Below are positions 8,376 through 17,578 of a stretch of DNA of 64,000 nt, one piece after another. A program made the position numbers and the translations under genes. The stretch comes from Mucilaginibacter saanensis (GTDB lineage Bacteria; Bacteroidota; Bacteroidia; Sphingobacteriales; Sphingobacteriaceae), in NCBI RefSeq assembly GCF_014200575.1, contig NZ_JACHBZ010000010.1, positions 135,565-199,564 on the forward strand, given 5' to 3'. The notes under the pieces are model-generated. The model worked only from the letters and a program-made list of their open reading frames with translations, was not told where the DNA came from and searched no databases. Within the stretch, counting starts at the first letter, position 1, and each line of letters begins with the position of its first letter.

Positions 8376-10451
8376 CTATCGTACAATTACCACCCAACCA
8401 GACAAGAGTGGTGCGCCACTTTTAAGATCAAGCACATAGTAATAGGTTCCGGATGGTAAAGGGGAACCGTTATAAGTGCCCTGCCAGGGATGATCATACC
8501 CGATACTTTTAAAAACTTGCTGTCCGTTGCGGTTATAAACCGTTAACAAACATTGCGGATACGTTACCAACGCCTCAATATCCCAAAAATCATTGCGCCC
8601 GTCGCCATTCGGCGAAAAGGTGTTCGGTATCACTATCTTTTTATAAACCCTCACAAAAACACTGCTTTCCGTACTACCGCAGTTAAAGGTTGAAGTTAAA
8701 TGAAGCGTGTAAGTTATATCGCTAACCGGATTAGCAACCGGCGTAAGCGATTGCGGATCGCTCAGGTAGTCGGTCGGTGTCCAGTAAAATACATCCCCGT
8801 TTTGAACAGAACCATTTAACGTTACGGACTGCCCTTCAAATATCTTTTTGTTAGCACCAGCGTTAGCAACGGGCAATGGTAATACATTTACGGTTACTGT
8901 TTTTACATCGGTACAACCATAGTCATTAGTTGCGGTAACAGTATAAACGGTATTTACAGTAGGATTAGCTATTGGGTTTGAAACCGATGGGTCAGACAGG
9001 CCTGTTGTAGGCACCCAGCTAAAATTCGTAGCATCGGGCGCAGATACACTGATAATTTCAGAGTTCCCTGCACAAATAGTGTGTACGGGTTCGTCAACCG
9101 TTGCAACCGGCTTTAAGTGCACATTTAATGTAGTAAGTGCTGTTGTTGAGCAGCCTGCAGTCGATGTTACTACAACTGAATAACTACCCTGATCGGCCGT
9201 TGTAACAGCATCAAATATAATCGGGTTTTGATTTTTATTGCCCGCCGTTATTCCCGGCCCGCTCCATTCATAAGTGGCGCCGCCGGATGCGGTTAAGGTT
9301 ACCACATCACCCAAACAGGATTCCTGTGGCGGTATGGCAGGCACAACCGGGTATGCCGAAACATTAACGGTGAGCGGATCAGAGAAAACCCGGCAATGTG
9401 CCGAGCTTATATTGCTACCCTCGGCAGCGGCAAGCCTGTATTGATAAGTACCCAGGGTACCCGCGGCAATAGTAAACGTGTAACTATCAGCAGTTTCGCC
9501 AGTTATATCAATCCAGCCATTGCCATCGTTTTTGTTTTGCTGCCATTGTATTTGAGGATTGGTATAACCTGTACCAATCTGCGATTTTAGCGTATAGGTT
9601 TTGGTTTCGCCAACGCATTGATTTTGCGGGCTATTAGCAGTTACAGTGGTAAACCCTGTTTGTATTACCGGCCCACAAGCTCTGAAGGTAATATCATCAA
9701 GCAACAGATCATTACCGTTGCCACCAGGAGCCTTGTTAATCATTTTTACAATTACCTGTGCACTGCCGGCCGGGGTAGTAAAAAATAAACTTTCCTTTAC
9801 CCACTCAGGGCTTGCCGTTGGTAAAATGGTACCGGTATCAAAAGTGGCCAGCACGCTACCGTCAGTAGTTTCAACCGAAAACTGAATATCCGGGTGATGT
9901 ACAGTGCTGTTACTTGCAGCCAGCGTGATCAGGTTAAGTACATAAGCCGAAAACTCATACGTTGTATTATCGCATAATACGGGTGCCTGCTGGGTAAAAA
10001 AAACACTTGGGTCGTTACTGGCATTAACCAGCATAAAATAACCATTTGCGTTACCGGTATGATCTTGTGTAACGGTGTGCCAGGTATCATGACAGTTACC
10101 ACTGTTGTTGGTAATGGTGTAATACCCATCATCGGGGCAATTGGTGGCATACTGTAATGTAGTAATACCCGGTGCTAGCGGCCCTCCCGGGATAGAGCCC
10201 GCTCCAAAATCAACATTAATTACAGGATCGCCTAAACTTCCGCTACAGGTGGCTGGCGCAGCCTGAATTATTCTATTTCTCAAACCTTTAGTTTCAACAC
10301 CTGCAGATGGTTGCCCGCCCGCTCCAAAGGCAGCTTTTTTAATTACCGGATTGCTTAAACTATAGCTACGGGTGGCTGTTTGCGCCATTGCATTCCCGAA
10401 AGCTATTATAAAAATCAGCAGTAAGAATAATCTGAGGGTATAAGGCGGCAT
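8376..10451 (-). CDS. Large secreted protein with gliding-motility-type (T9SS type B) C-terminal domain
   Basis: This 691-residue exported protein starts with a signal peptide (about residues 1-23). The middle contains a jelly-roll-like section with an SVETTDGSVL stretch and several Ig/PKD-like repeats of about 85 residues, each with the NPVANPVSDITY or NPIANPTVNTVY kind of motif. It ends with the gliding motility-associated C-terminal domain, recognised by IPNTFSPNGDGRNDFW and PSGTYYYVLDL. In Bacteroidota such C-terminal domains direct proteins through the type IX secretion system to the surface or medium. The protein is probably an adhesin or binding protein; no catalytic domain is evident. 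Confidence 0.85.
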   Translation of the reverse strand: MPPYTLRLFLLLIFIIAFGNAMAQTATRSYSLSNPVIKKAAFGAGGQPSAGVETKGLRNRIIQAAPATCSGSLGDPVINVDFGAGSIPGGPLAPGITTLQYATNCPDDGYYTITNNSGNCHDTWHTVTQDHTGNANGYFMLVNASNDPSVFFTQQAPVLCDNTTYEFSAYVLNLITLAASNSTVHHPDIQFSVETTDGSVLATFDTGTILPTASPEWVKESLFFTTPAGSAQVIVKMINKAPGGNGNDLLLDDITFRACGPVIQTGFTTVTANSPQNQCVGETKTYTLKSQIGTGYTNPQIQWQQNKNDGNGWIDITGETADSYTFTIAAGTLGTYQYRLAAAEGSNISSAHCRVFSDPLTVNVSAYPVVPAIPPQESCLGDVVTLTASGGATYEWSGPGITAGNKNQNPIIFDAVTTADQGSYSVVVTSTAGCSTTALTTLNVHLKPVATVDEPVHTICAGNSEIISVSAPDATNFSWVPTTGLSDPSVSNPIANPTVNTVYTVTATNDYGCTDVKTVTVNVLPLPVANAGANKKIFEGQSVTLNGSVQNGDVFYWTPTDYLSDPQSLTPVANPVSDITYTLHLTSTFNCGSTESSVFVRVYKKIVIPNTFSPNGDGRNDFWDIEALVTYPQCLLTVYNRNGQQVFKSIGYDHPWQGTYNGSPLPSGTYYYVLDLKSGAPLLSGWVVIVR

Positions 10452-10624
10452 TAATTGGGTTAACTTTAAAAGCTATCTTCCAAAAGTATATTTTTTTATC
10501 AATCAACCCGTATAAATCACCATCAATACAACTATTAAAAAAACAACGCCGATAAAGCAGGCACATTACCAAACAAAAAAATATCCTAAAAGTTAATTAT
10601 AGTATCATCAGCCACCTATTTATT

Positions 10625-11941
10625 ATGAAATTCAATAGCATACACCTACTTGTAATAGTTTTGTTGCTTGCCGCATGTCAGCAAAAAAAGGCAAGTAATT
10701 TTAATCTGGCGGATACCGTAGCCAACAATAGTAACCAGGAAGTGAAGCTGGATGCTCCGTATGCAACCAAGGCCGTTAAAAACTTTTGTGATGTAATTGG
10801 CTGGCCAAAAGGCAAAACACCGCTTGCACCTGTAGGCTTTAAGGTAAGTTTATATGCCGATAGTTTAACAAACCCGCGCAATATTTACGTTGCCCCCAAT
10901 GGTGACGTTTTTGTAGCCGAAGCCAATGCCGAAGTTACCGGTATTAAAAAAATTGGCGCCGATATTATTGGTGTGAGCAAATCGCAAAATCTGGGTAAAA
11001 GCGCCAACAAAATATTGTTGTTTAAAGATACTAATGGCGATGGTATCCCGGATTCAAAAACTATTTTCTTAGCTAAACTAAATCAGCCATTTGGTATACT
11101 TACCCTGGGCAATTGGTTTTATGTGGCCAACACCGATGGTTTATTGAGATACCCCTACAAACCGGGTGACACTACGATGAGCGGCCAGGGCGTAAAAATA
11201 TTATCGTTACCAGCTGGCGGATACAATAACCACTGGACCCGCAACCTGAGGGCCAACAACGCGGGGACAAAAATATATGTATCAGTAGGTTCGGGCACCA
11301 ACGTTGCCGAGCATGGCATGGAAGTAGAGAAACGCCGCGCAGATGTACTGGAAATAAACCCCGACGGCACCGGCGAACGCGTTTACGCCAGCGGCCTCCG
11401 CAACCCGGCAGGTATTGATTTTGAACCGCAAACCGGCGTGTTGTATGCCGCCGTAAATGAACGCGATAACCTGGGCGACAACCTGGTTCCCGATTATCTT
11501 ACCAGCGTAAAGGAAGATGGCTTTTATGGCTGGCCCTGGGCCTACTTTGGCCAGCATGAAGATCCTCGCCATAAAAACGAAAACCCCGAAATGGTTAAAA
11601 AAGCCATCGTACCAGATCTTTCGCTGGGAGCACACACCGCCTCATTGGGATTAGCTTTTTATAACGGCAAAACTTTTTCGCAACACTATCGTAACGGTGC
11701 TTTTATTGGGCAGCATGGGTCATGGAACAGCTCAAAACTGGTGGGTTATAAAGTAATATTTATACCTTTTGTAAATGGCAAACCTACCGGCAAAACCGAA
11801 GACTTTTTAACCGGCTTTATTGCCGACCCCGCCAAAGGAAAGGTACACGGCCGGCCGGTTGGCGTGGCCATAGCCAAAGATGGCTCCCTGCTGGTAGCCG
11901 ACGATAGCTCCAATAAAATATGGCGCGTGCAGATTAATTAA
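10625..11941 (+). CDS. Sorbosone dehydrogenase-like lipoprotein (beta-propeller sugar dehydrogenase family)
   Basis: This 438-residue protein has a lipoprotein signal (LLAAC, Cys18) and a six-bladed beta-propeller of the glucose/sorbosone dehydrogenase family. Diagnostic stretches include NIYVAPNGDVFVAEANAEV, DVLEINPDGTGERVYASGLRNP, GFYGWPWAYFG and a C-terminal DGSLLVADDSSNKIWRV. Homologues oxidise aldoses or sorbosone using PQQ or related cofactors in the periplasm. The substrate here is not known, and many Bacteroidota members are uncharacterised. Its stop overlaps the end of the convergent methyltransferase gene by 4 bp. Confidence 0.85.
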   Translation: MKFNSIHLLVIVLLLAACQQKKASNFNLADTVANNSNQEVKLDAPYATKAVKNFCDVIGWPKGKTPLAPVGFKVSLYADSLTNPRNIYVAPNGDVFVAEANAEVTGIKKIGADIIGVSKSQNLGKSANKILLFKDTNGDGIPDSKTIFLAKLNQPFGILTLGNWFYVANTDGLLRYPYKPGDTTMSGQGVKILSLPAGGYNNHWTRNLRANNAGTKIYVSVGSGTNVAEHGMEVEKRRADVLEINPDGTGERVYASGLRNPAGIDFEPQTGVLYAAVNERDNLGDNLVPDYLTSVKEDGFYGWPWAYFGQHEDPRHKNENPEMVKKAIVPDLSLGAHTASLGLAFYNGKTFSQHYRNGAFIGQHGSWNSSKLVGYKVIFIPFVNGKPTGKTEDFLTGFIADPAKGKVHGRPVGVAIAKDGSLLVADDSSNKIWRVQIN

Positions 11942-12549
11942 TTTTTTGTAAGCACCCAGGTGGTCATACAGCGCAGGTTTTGCACATTGGTGGTTTTTAT
12001 AGGCTCGCACAGGGTACCGTTTAATTCGTGGCTATATTTAAGCAGGGTTTCCTGGTTTACCAAAAAACGTTCAGAACCATCAGGCAGCAGGTATCTGCCA
12101 TTACCTGTGCTATGCACCAGGTTTTCTATACATATATCTGAAGCCAGCCGTGCAAACAGGTAACCGCCAGGTTTTAGTACCCGCCACAACGAGCGCACCA
12201 TGCTGTCATGGTGTTGGGCGTTATGCGCAAAATGAAGTACGGCGCTGCAAATAACCAGGTCAAAAGAACCATCGGCAAAAGGCATATCCTCCACCCCGCC
12301 AATACTAAAGTTACTTTTTTTGTTATCAGGAGCCAGCATACCCGATAATTGCTTAACGGCGGCTATAGCTTCGGCACTTTGATCAACCCCGTATACGGTA
12401 TAATTATGCTGTAGAAAGTAAACCAGGTTGCGCCCGGCACCACAGCCTGCATCAAGCACCGTTTTACAATCATCAAAACGCCCTTTCAATAACTGATCGA
12501 ACAAATAAATATCAATATTACCAAAAGCTTGCTGCAGGTTATTTTGCAT
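11938..12549 (-). CDS. Class I SAM-dependent methyltransferase
   Basis: This 203-residue protein has a Rossmann-type methyltransferase fold with motif I DAGCGAGRNLVYFL (about residues 37-50), an acidic second-strand region (GVDQSAE), the SFDLVICSAVLHF motif and PGGYLFARL. It therefore binds S-adenosylmethionine; the methyl acceptor is unknown. It stands alone on the minus strand, converging on the sorbosone dehydrogenase-like gene. Nothing in the neighbourhood suggests a pathway. Confidence 0.85.
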   Translation of the reverse strand: MQNNLQQAFGNIDIYLFDQLLKGRFDDCKTVLDAGCGAGRNLVYFLQHNYTVYGVDQSAEAIAAVKQLSGMLAPDNKKSNFSIGGVEDMPFADGSFDLVICSAVLHFAHNAQHHDSMVRSLWRVLKPGGYLFARLASDICIENLVHSTGNGRYLLPDGSERFLVNQETLLKYSHELNGTLCEPIKTTNVQNLRCMTTWVLTKN

Positions 12550-12624
12550 AGGATGATGATTTTTTGTGGAAAATTAAGGATTTTGGGTAAATAGGAACGA
12601 AGAAAACAATTATACCGGCTCTAC

Positions 12625-12666
12625 AAAAAAGTGGCCTGAAAGGATTCCTCCGTCAGGCCGCTTTTT
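12625..12666 (-). terminator. Rho-independent terminator of the old yellow enzyme gene
   Basis: On the minus strand the sequence forms AAAAAGCGGCCTGA, loop, then TCAGGCCACTTTTTT, a GC-rich stem with one mismatch followed by a T-run. It starts about 20 bp after the stop codon of the oxidoreductase gene. Confidence 0.8.
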
Positions 12667-12684
12667 ATAACGATTCATTATTCC

Positions 12685-13791
12685 TTAGATCAACTGCATC
12701 AGGGCTTCTTTACTGAAACCTTTTAATTCGCTGGTGCGGTTATCACGTATTTTTTGAACCCATTGCGGGTCGGCTAACAGCGGGCGGCCAACGGCTACCA
12801 GGTCAAAATCACCACGATCCATGCGGCGTAAAAGCTCTTCCAATGAGCTTGGTTCTGAACTTTCTCCTTTAAATGCAGCCAAAAAATCCCCGTTTAAACC
12901 CACCGAACCTACAGTTATGGTTGGTTGTCCGGTTATTTTCTTAGCCCATCCGGCAAAGTTAAGATCCGATCCCTCAAACTCCGGTTCCCAGAAACGGCGT
13001 TGCGAACAATGGAAAATATCCACACCGGCATCAGCCATCGGGTTTAGCCAGCTATCCATTTCCTGCGGTGTTTGCGCAATTTTATTATCATAGGCTGATG
13101 GTTTCCATTGTGCCAAACGAATGATGACTGCAAAATCATCACCCACCTGCCTGCGTACTTCTTTAATTACCTCAATGGCAAAACGGTTGCGTTCGGCTAT
13201 GGTTTTACCGCCATAAATATCCGTACGCTGGTTGGTTGCATCCCAAAAAAACTGATCAATCAGGTAGCCATGTGCACCGTGAATTTCTACCGTATCAAAA
13301 CCTAATCTTTTGGCATCAGCCGCTGCGCGGCCAAAAGCTGCAATGGTATCGGCAATATCAGCATCTGTCATTGCTTTACCGTTAGTATTACCCGGCCTGT
13401 TCAAGCCCGATGGCCCCTCAAAAGGCTGGGCAGGTACCCAGCCGGAGTGGTGGTTATCCATAATTCCCATGTGCCATATCTGCGGGCCCATAGCACCACC
13501 GGCATCATGTACATTATGAATTACCTTTTGCCAGCCGGCCAATGCCTGCTCACCGTAAAAGTGGGGTATGTTTTTATCATTTGATGATGATACCCGTTCA
13601 ATCACTGTACCTTCTGAAAGAATAAGCCCTACTTCTCCCGCGGCACGTTTATGGTAATAAGCGGCAACATCGTCCGTAGGCACCCCATCAGGCGAGAACG
13701 AGCGTGTCATAGGCGCCATCACTATCCGGTTCTTTATATTTAGTGATTTCAGACTAAAAGGCCTGAACAAAATGTTATGATCAATACTCAT
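12685..13791 (-). CDS. NADH:flavin oxidoreductase, old yellow enzyme family
   Basis: This 368-residue FMN-dependent TIM-barrel enzyme reduces activated alkenes or nitro compounds using NAD(P)H. Motifs include the N-terminal KNRIVMAPMTRS, QIWHMG (about residues 104-109), HGAHGYLIDQFFWDATNQR (the histidine pair that binds substrate) and a C-terminal GRPLLADPQW segment. It is divergent from a LysR gene at 14006, which could regulate it. Substrates cannot be named; xenobiotic or electrophile detoxification is plausible. Confidence 0.92.
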   Translation of the reverse strand: MSIDHNILFRPFSLKSLNIKNRIVMAPMTRSFSPDGVPTDDVAAYYHKRAAGEVGLILSEGTVIERVSSSNDKNIPHFYGEQALAGWQKVIHNVHDAGGAMGPQIWHMGIMDNHHSGWVPAQPFEGPSGLNRPGNTNGKAMTDADIADTIAAFGRAAADAKRLGFDTVEIHGAHGYLIDQFFWDATNQRTDIYGGKTIAERNRFAIEVIKEVRRQVGDDFAVIIRLAQWKPSAYDNKIAQTPQEMDSWLNPMADAGVDIFHCSQRRFWEPEFEGSDLNFAGWAKKITGQPTITVGSVGLNGDFLAAFKGESSEPSSLEELLRRMDRGDFDLVAVGRPLLADPQWVQKIRDNRTSELKGFSKEALMQLI

Positions 13792-13836
13792 GTTATATAT
13801 TTTCTGGTTTTTTTATTCAGTTAAGTAACAACGCCA

Positions 13837-13868
13837 CAAATATATTTCGGTTTTTCCCGATATACCAA
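13837..13868 (-). promoter_or_regulatory. Candidate promoter of the old yellow enzyme gene
   Basis: On the minus strand TATATTTG (13844-13837) fits the Bacteroidota -7 consensus TANNTTTG. TTGG lies 20 bp upstream, close to the -33 TTTG. Transcription would start about 40 bp before the ATG at 13791. Confidence 0.4.
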
Positions 13869-14005
13869 TCAATCATAAAGAGATGACATTCGGCTGATTT
13901 TTGTTTGCTGGATTATCTCAGTTATCTGTGTTTTCAGAATCATCGCATAGCAACTTTTACCTCATCGGCGCAGGTTTATCCTTTAAAACCCCTAAATTTA
14001 ACCCA

Positions 14006-14905
14006 ATGATTTTTGATTTCAGGTTAAAGGTTTTTTACACGGTTGCCCAAAGGCTCAGCTTTACCAAAGCCGCCCATGAGCTGTTTATTACCCAGCCCGC
14101 CATTACCAAACACATTAAGGAGCTGGAACAGCAGTTGAGTGTACAGCTGTTTAAGCGCAATGGCAATAATATTACGCTTACCGTAGCCGGTAAGGTGCTG
14201 ATGCAATATGCCGAAAGGATTTTCCATACTTATACCGAACTGGAAACCGAACTGGCCCAGCTTAATAACATTGAAGCCGGCACCCTGCATATTGGCGCCA
14301 GTACTACCGTGGCCCAAACTATTTTGCCTAAAATACTGGCACTGTTCAAAAAGAGCTACCCTGAGGTTACCTTTAACTTTATACAAGGCAATACCGACTA
14401 CATTTCGCAACTGATACTGGACGAAAAAATAGATGTGGCCATTGTAGAGGGTGCGGCACATTCGCCGCAGTTGGCTTATGCCCCCTTTGCCAAAGATGAA
14501 ATTGTGCTGGTAACCAAGGCCAACAATAAGTTATCAAAAAAGGCAGAGATCACCCCTAAGCAACTACCGGGCATACCACTGGTACTGCGCGAAGCCGGTT
14601 CAGGTACGCTCGACGTAATTTTCAACGCCCTGGCCAGCGTACAGATCAGCCCTAAAGATCTGAATGTTGAAATTCAGTTGGAGAGCAGCATAGCTATTAA
14701 ACAATACCTTTTATATTCAGAAACAGCCACTTTCCTGTCTATCCAGTCGGTATTGAGCGAATTGAAATATAATGAGCTCAGCATTATTGAAATAAAAGGG
14801 CTTGAAATTTTCCGCACTTTTCAGTTCATTCAACTGCATGGTAAAAACAATAAGCTTATCGATCTTTTTAAGCGCTTTTGCCTGGCCAATTATAACTTAA
14901 AGTAA
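14006..14905 (+). CDS. LysR family transcriptional regulator
   Basis: This 299-residue regulator has an N-terminal winged helix-turn-helix (LKVFYTVAQRLSFTKAAHEL...QPAITKHIKELEQQL, about residues 5-48) and a LysR substrate-binding domain starting near LHIGASTTVAQTILPKIL. The frame extends upstream to 13901 without an ATG; the ATG at 14006 places the DNA-binding domain at the N-terminus as usual. It is divergent from the old yellow enzyme gene (214 bp apart) and reads toward the ferredoxin reductase gene 75 bp downstream. It may control either one. Confidence 0.9.
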   Translation: MIFDFRLKVFYTVAQRLSFTKAAHELFITQPAITKHIKELEQQLSVQLFKRNGNNITLTVAGKVLMQYAERIFHTYTELETELAQLNNIEAGTLHIGASTTVAQTILPKILALFKKSYPEVTFNFIQGNTDYISQLILDEKIDVAIVEGAAHSPQLAYAPFAKDEIVLVTKANNKLSKKAEITPKQLPGIPLVLREAGSGTLDVIFNALASVQISPKDLNVEIQLESSIAIKQYLLYSETATFLSIQSVLSELKYNELSIIEIKGLEIFRTFQFIQLHGKNNKLIDLFKRFCLANYNLK

Positions 14906-14980
14906 TCCTATATTACTAAATATCATTTGATTTAGTAATACCTTCTGTCCACATTTGATTGCTCATTAAAAAGCAATTTT

Positions 14981-15991
14981 ATGGAACATATTAGTACCGA
15001 TATTTGCATTATAGGCGCAGGCCCGGTTGGCTTATTTGCCGTTTTTGAAGCAGGCCTACTCAAAATGCGCTGCCACTTAATTGATGTATTACCACAGGTT
15101 GGCGGCCAGCTTTCTGAAATATATCCTCACAAACCTATTTATGATATTCCCGGCTATCCGGATATAACAGCACAACAACTGGTTGACCGGCTGATGGAGC
15201 AGGGTGCGCCCTTCCACCCCACTTTTAGCTTGGGCGAACGGGTTGAAACCCTCACAAAAAATACCGATGGCTCTTACTTCATACAAACCAATGATGGCAC
15301 TACCGTTCATTGTCAGGTAGTAGTTATAGCAGGCGGCCTTGGCTGCTTTGAGCCGCGTAAACCGGAGATTAACCGACTTACAGAATTTGAAGGTAAGGGC
15401 GTTGCATATATGGTTAAAAACCCAGAATTGTTCAGGGGGCGTAAGGTGGTATTGGCCGGTGGTGGCGATTCTGCATTGGATTGGGCCATATTTTTAGCTA
15501 ACGTGGCCGAACGGGTTACGCTGGTGCACCGCGGCGATACCTTCAGAGGGGTGCCTGACTCTGCCGAAAAGGTTTTTGAACTGGCCAGGGAAGGCAAAAT
15601 AGACCTGATCCTGAAATCAAACGTGGTAGCCTTAACCGGCGATGGCCATTTGCAGGAAGTTACCTTGCTTGACCGTAATAACAACGCGAGCCATATTGCT
15701 GCCGACCACCTGATACCACTTTTTGGCCTGAGCCCCAAACTGGGCCCTATTGCCAACTGGGGGTTGAATATCGATTTCTCGGCCATTGTGGTGAACACCC
15801 GCGATTACAGCACCAGCGTTGAACGCATTTACGCTATAGGTGATATTAACACCTATCCGGGTAAGCTTAAGCTTATATTATGCGGTTTTCACGAAGCTGC
15901 ACTTATGGCCCAGAGCGCATTTAAACACGTATTCCCGGAGCAAAAATTGAGTTTTAAATACACCACCGTATATGGTGTTACCGAATTTTAA
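14981..15991 (+). CDS. Ferredoxin--NADP reductase (thioredoxin-reductase-like type)
   Basis: This 336-residue flavoprotein transfers electrons between NADPH and ferredoxin or flavodoxin. It has an FAD-binding motif IIGAGPVGLFAVFEAG (about residues 9-24), the QVGGQLSEIYPHKPIYDIPG segment typical of the YumC-like class and an NADPH-binding motif VLAGGGDSALDWA (about 152-164). It lacks the redox CxxC of true thioredoxin reductases. The 2Fe-2S ferredoxin gene begins only 2 bp after its stop, so partner and enzyme are co-expressed. Confidence 0.93.
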   Translation: MEHISTDICIIGAGPVGLFAVFEAGLLKMRCHLIDVLPQVGGQLSEIYPHKPIYDIPGYPDITAQQLVDRLMEQGAPFHPTFSLGERVETLTKNTDGSYFIQTNDGTTVHCQVVVIAGGLGCFEPRKPEINRLTEFEGKGVAYMVKNPELFRGRKVVLAGGGDSALDWAIFLANVAERVTLVHRGDTFRGVPDSAEKVFELAREGKIDLILKSNVVALTGDGHLQEVTLLDRNNNASHIAADHLIPLFGLSPKLGPIANWGLNIDFSAIVVNTRDYSTSVERIYAIGDINTYPGKLKLILCGFHEAALMAQSAFKHVFPEQKLSFKYTTVYGVTEF

Positions 15992-15993
15992 TC

Positions 15994-16302
15994 ATGATCA
16001 ACTTAATTATTGAAGACCGCGAGGGCCACCGTGCCCCGGTTGAAATCCCCGAAGGCATCAGCCTTAGTTTAATGGAGGTTTTAAAGGCATCTGAATATGA
16101 GGTGCTGGCCACCTGCGGCGGTATGGCCCTTTGCGCCACCTGCCATGTGCAGGTAGTGGAAGGCCCCGATCAGTTTTTTATCCCAAATGATACCGAGCTC
16201 GACATGCTGGACACCCTTCCCGATGCCGGATCTGACAGCCGCCTTGCCTGCCAGATCCAGATCAGTGAGGATATGGACGGCATGGTTTTCCGATTACTTT
16301 AA
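15994..16302 (+). CDS. 2Fe-2S ferredoxin (adrenodoxin type)
   Basis: This 102-residue electron carrier has the four cluster-ligating cysteines Cys41, Cys47, Cys50 and Cys86 in the spacing CX5CX2CX35C, which is that of adrenodoxin/putidaredoxin-like ferredoxins rather than plant type. It follows the ferredoxin-NADP reductase by 2 bp and presumably takes electrons from it. The terminal acceptor, for instance a cytochrome P450 or Rieske oxygenase, is not encoded nearby. Confidence 0.93.
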   Translation: MINLIIEDREGHRAPVEIPEGISLSLMEVLKASEYEVLATCGGMALCATCHVQVVEGPDQFFIPNDTELDMLDTLPDAGSDSRLACQIQISEDMDGMVFRLL

Positions 16303-16661
16303 GTTATATACACTAAGTAAAACGGTACTTTTTTCGTGTTTTTTGAGTCATAAACTGATGATTTTGATGTGTTTTTTTGAGAAATTCACCAAAAGCAACC
16401 CTATTTTGAACAGAATTTGACATCATCAAAAAAGAAGCTTAAAAATTGTACACTAAGTATAATTCCACGTTTTCATTGTCCAAATACGGGCAGGGTATTA
16501 TTCAATAATGCTAATAGTAAAATTAGCACGATGAGGTTTCCACCCTGTACTGGCAATAACACGCTTTTATAAACACAGCAAGTTTCGGGTTTTACGGAAG
16601 CCCCTATTTGAGCAATTTTGAACATCGGCAAATGTATTGCCTGTGTTTAAAATTTCTCAAA
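16303..16661. other. Intergenic region with an 11-bp direct repeat
   Basis: I see no gene in this 359-bp spacer between the ferredoxin and flavin reductase genes. It contains two copies of TACACTAAGTA (16309-16319 and 16449-16459), 140 bp apart, and T-rich runs. These may be regulatory sites or remnants; no clear promoter or terminator stands out. Confidence 0.5.
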
Positions 16662-17354
16662 ATGCACCACATAAGCGAACCCAACATCCTCTATTTTGGT
16701 ACACCGGTGGTACTGGTTAGCACCATGAATGAGGATGGCTCTTATAATTTAGCACCCATCTCGTCTGCTTTTTGGCTTGGCTGGCGTTGCATTATAGGCA
16801 TGGCAACAACATCCAAAACGGTACAAAACCTGGTGCGCACTAAACAATGTGTTTTAAATCTGCCATCGGTTCATGAAGTACAGGCCGTAAATAATCTGGC
16901 GCTTAAAACCGGGGCCAATCCGGTGCCCACGGCCAAACAAAACCGGGGATATTATTACGAGCCTGATAAATTTGGCGTTGCGGGATTAACGCCCGTACCC
17001 TCGCAAAAGGTAACGGCTCCCCGTGTTATGGAATGCCCTGTTCAACTGGAAGCCCATGTTGCCGAAGTACACCCCATTGGCGAGGACAATGAATTACAAC
17101 GCGGCTGCATAGTAACCATGGAGTTAAAAATAGTGCAGGTTTACCTCGAACAATCCATCACGATGAATGGCGACCCGAACCGGGTTGACCCTGACAAATG
17201 GCGGCCGCTGATTATGAGCTTTCAGCAGTTTTATGGCTTAGGCCATCAGATACACGCTTCATCGCTGGCCAGCATCCCCGAGTATCAGTATAAAAGCCCG
17301 GATATAGAAACCGCCCGGAATATAGAAAAGATAGCGCAGCCCTTGAGTGCTTAA
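16662..17354 (+). CDS. Flavin reductase family protein (FMN-binding split barrel)
   Basis: This protein of about 230 residues has the split beta-barrel fold that binds FMN, with the family-typical opening PNILYFGTPVVLVST, NLAPISSAFWLGWRC and the later MECPVQLEAHVAEV motif. Members reduce flavin or act as flavin-dependent oxidoreductases. I chose the ATG at 16662 (MHHISEP) because relatives begin there; in-frame TTG at 16608 and ATG at 16632 are alternatives. It follows the ferredoxin pair on the same strand but is separated by 359 bp, so it is probably an independent transcription unit. Confidence 0.88.
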   Translation: MHHISEPNILYFGTPVVLVSTMNEDGSYNLAPISSAFWLGWRCIIGMATTSKTVQNLVRTKQCVLNLPSVHEVQAVNNLALKTGANPVPTAKQNRGYYYEPDKFGVAGLTPVPSQKVTAPRVMECPVQLEAHVAEVHPIGEDNELQRGCIVTMELKIVQVYLEQSITMNGDPNRVDPDKWRPLIMSFQQFYGLGHQIHASSLASIPEYQYKSPDIETARNIEKIAQPLSA

Positions 17355-17428
17355 TCGAGGCATCTATTCAAAAGTTCCGATGTTGATGAATAGCTGCTTC
17401 ACTGCGTGTAGCATAAGCTACTATTAAC

Positions 17429-17531
17429 CTGCATAAAGAATATATAAAAAGAGGGTGTCAGTCTGAGCGTGTCGAAGACTCGTGCGCAAAGGCCTACCCA
17501 CCATGGTTCGACGGAGCTCACCATGACACCC
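17429..17531. repeat. Intergenic palindromic repeat, family A copy 1
   Basis: The element begins CTGCATAAAGAATAT and contains AGGGTGTCAGTCTGAG at the left and CTCACCATGACACCCT at the right, forming an imperfect hairpin, with TGTCGAAGAC and TTCGACGGAG inside. A diverged copy lies at 46894-46981 and a partial relative at 36865-36920. Such elements are common between genes in Sphingobacteriaceae. Confidence 0.7.
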
Positions 17532-17578
17532 TTCTTTTATTCTTTAAACATCGTTACTCTGTTCACCGCCTCCCGGGT

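Noticed and set aside
15313..15798. 161-codon minus-strand frame
   Set aside because: It is antisense to the ferredoxin-NADP reductase gene, with no start context and no recognisable protein features.
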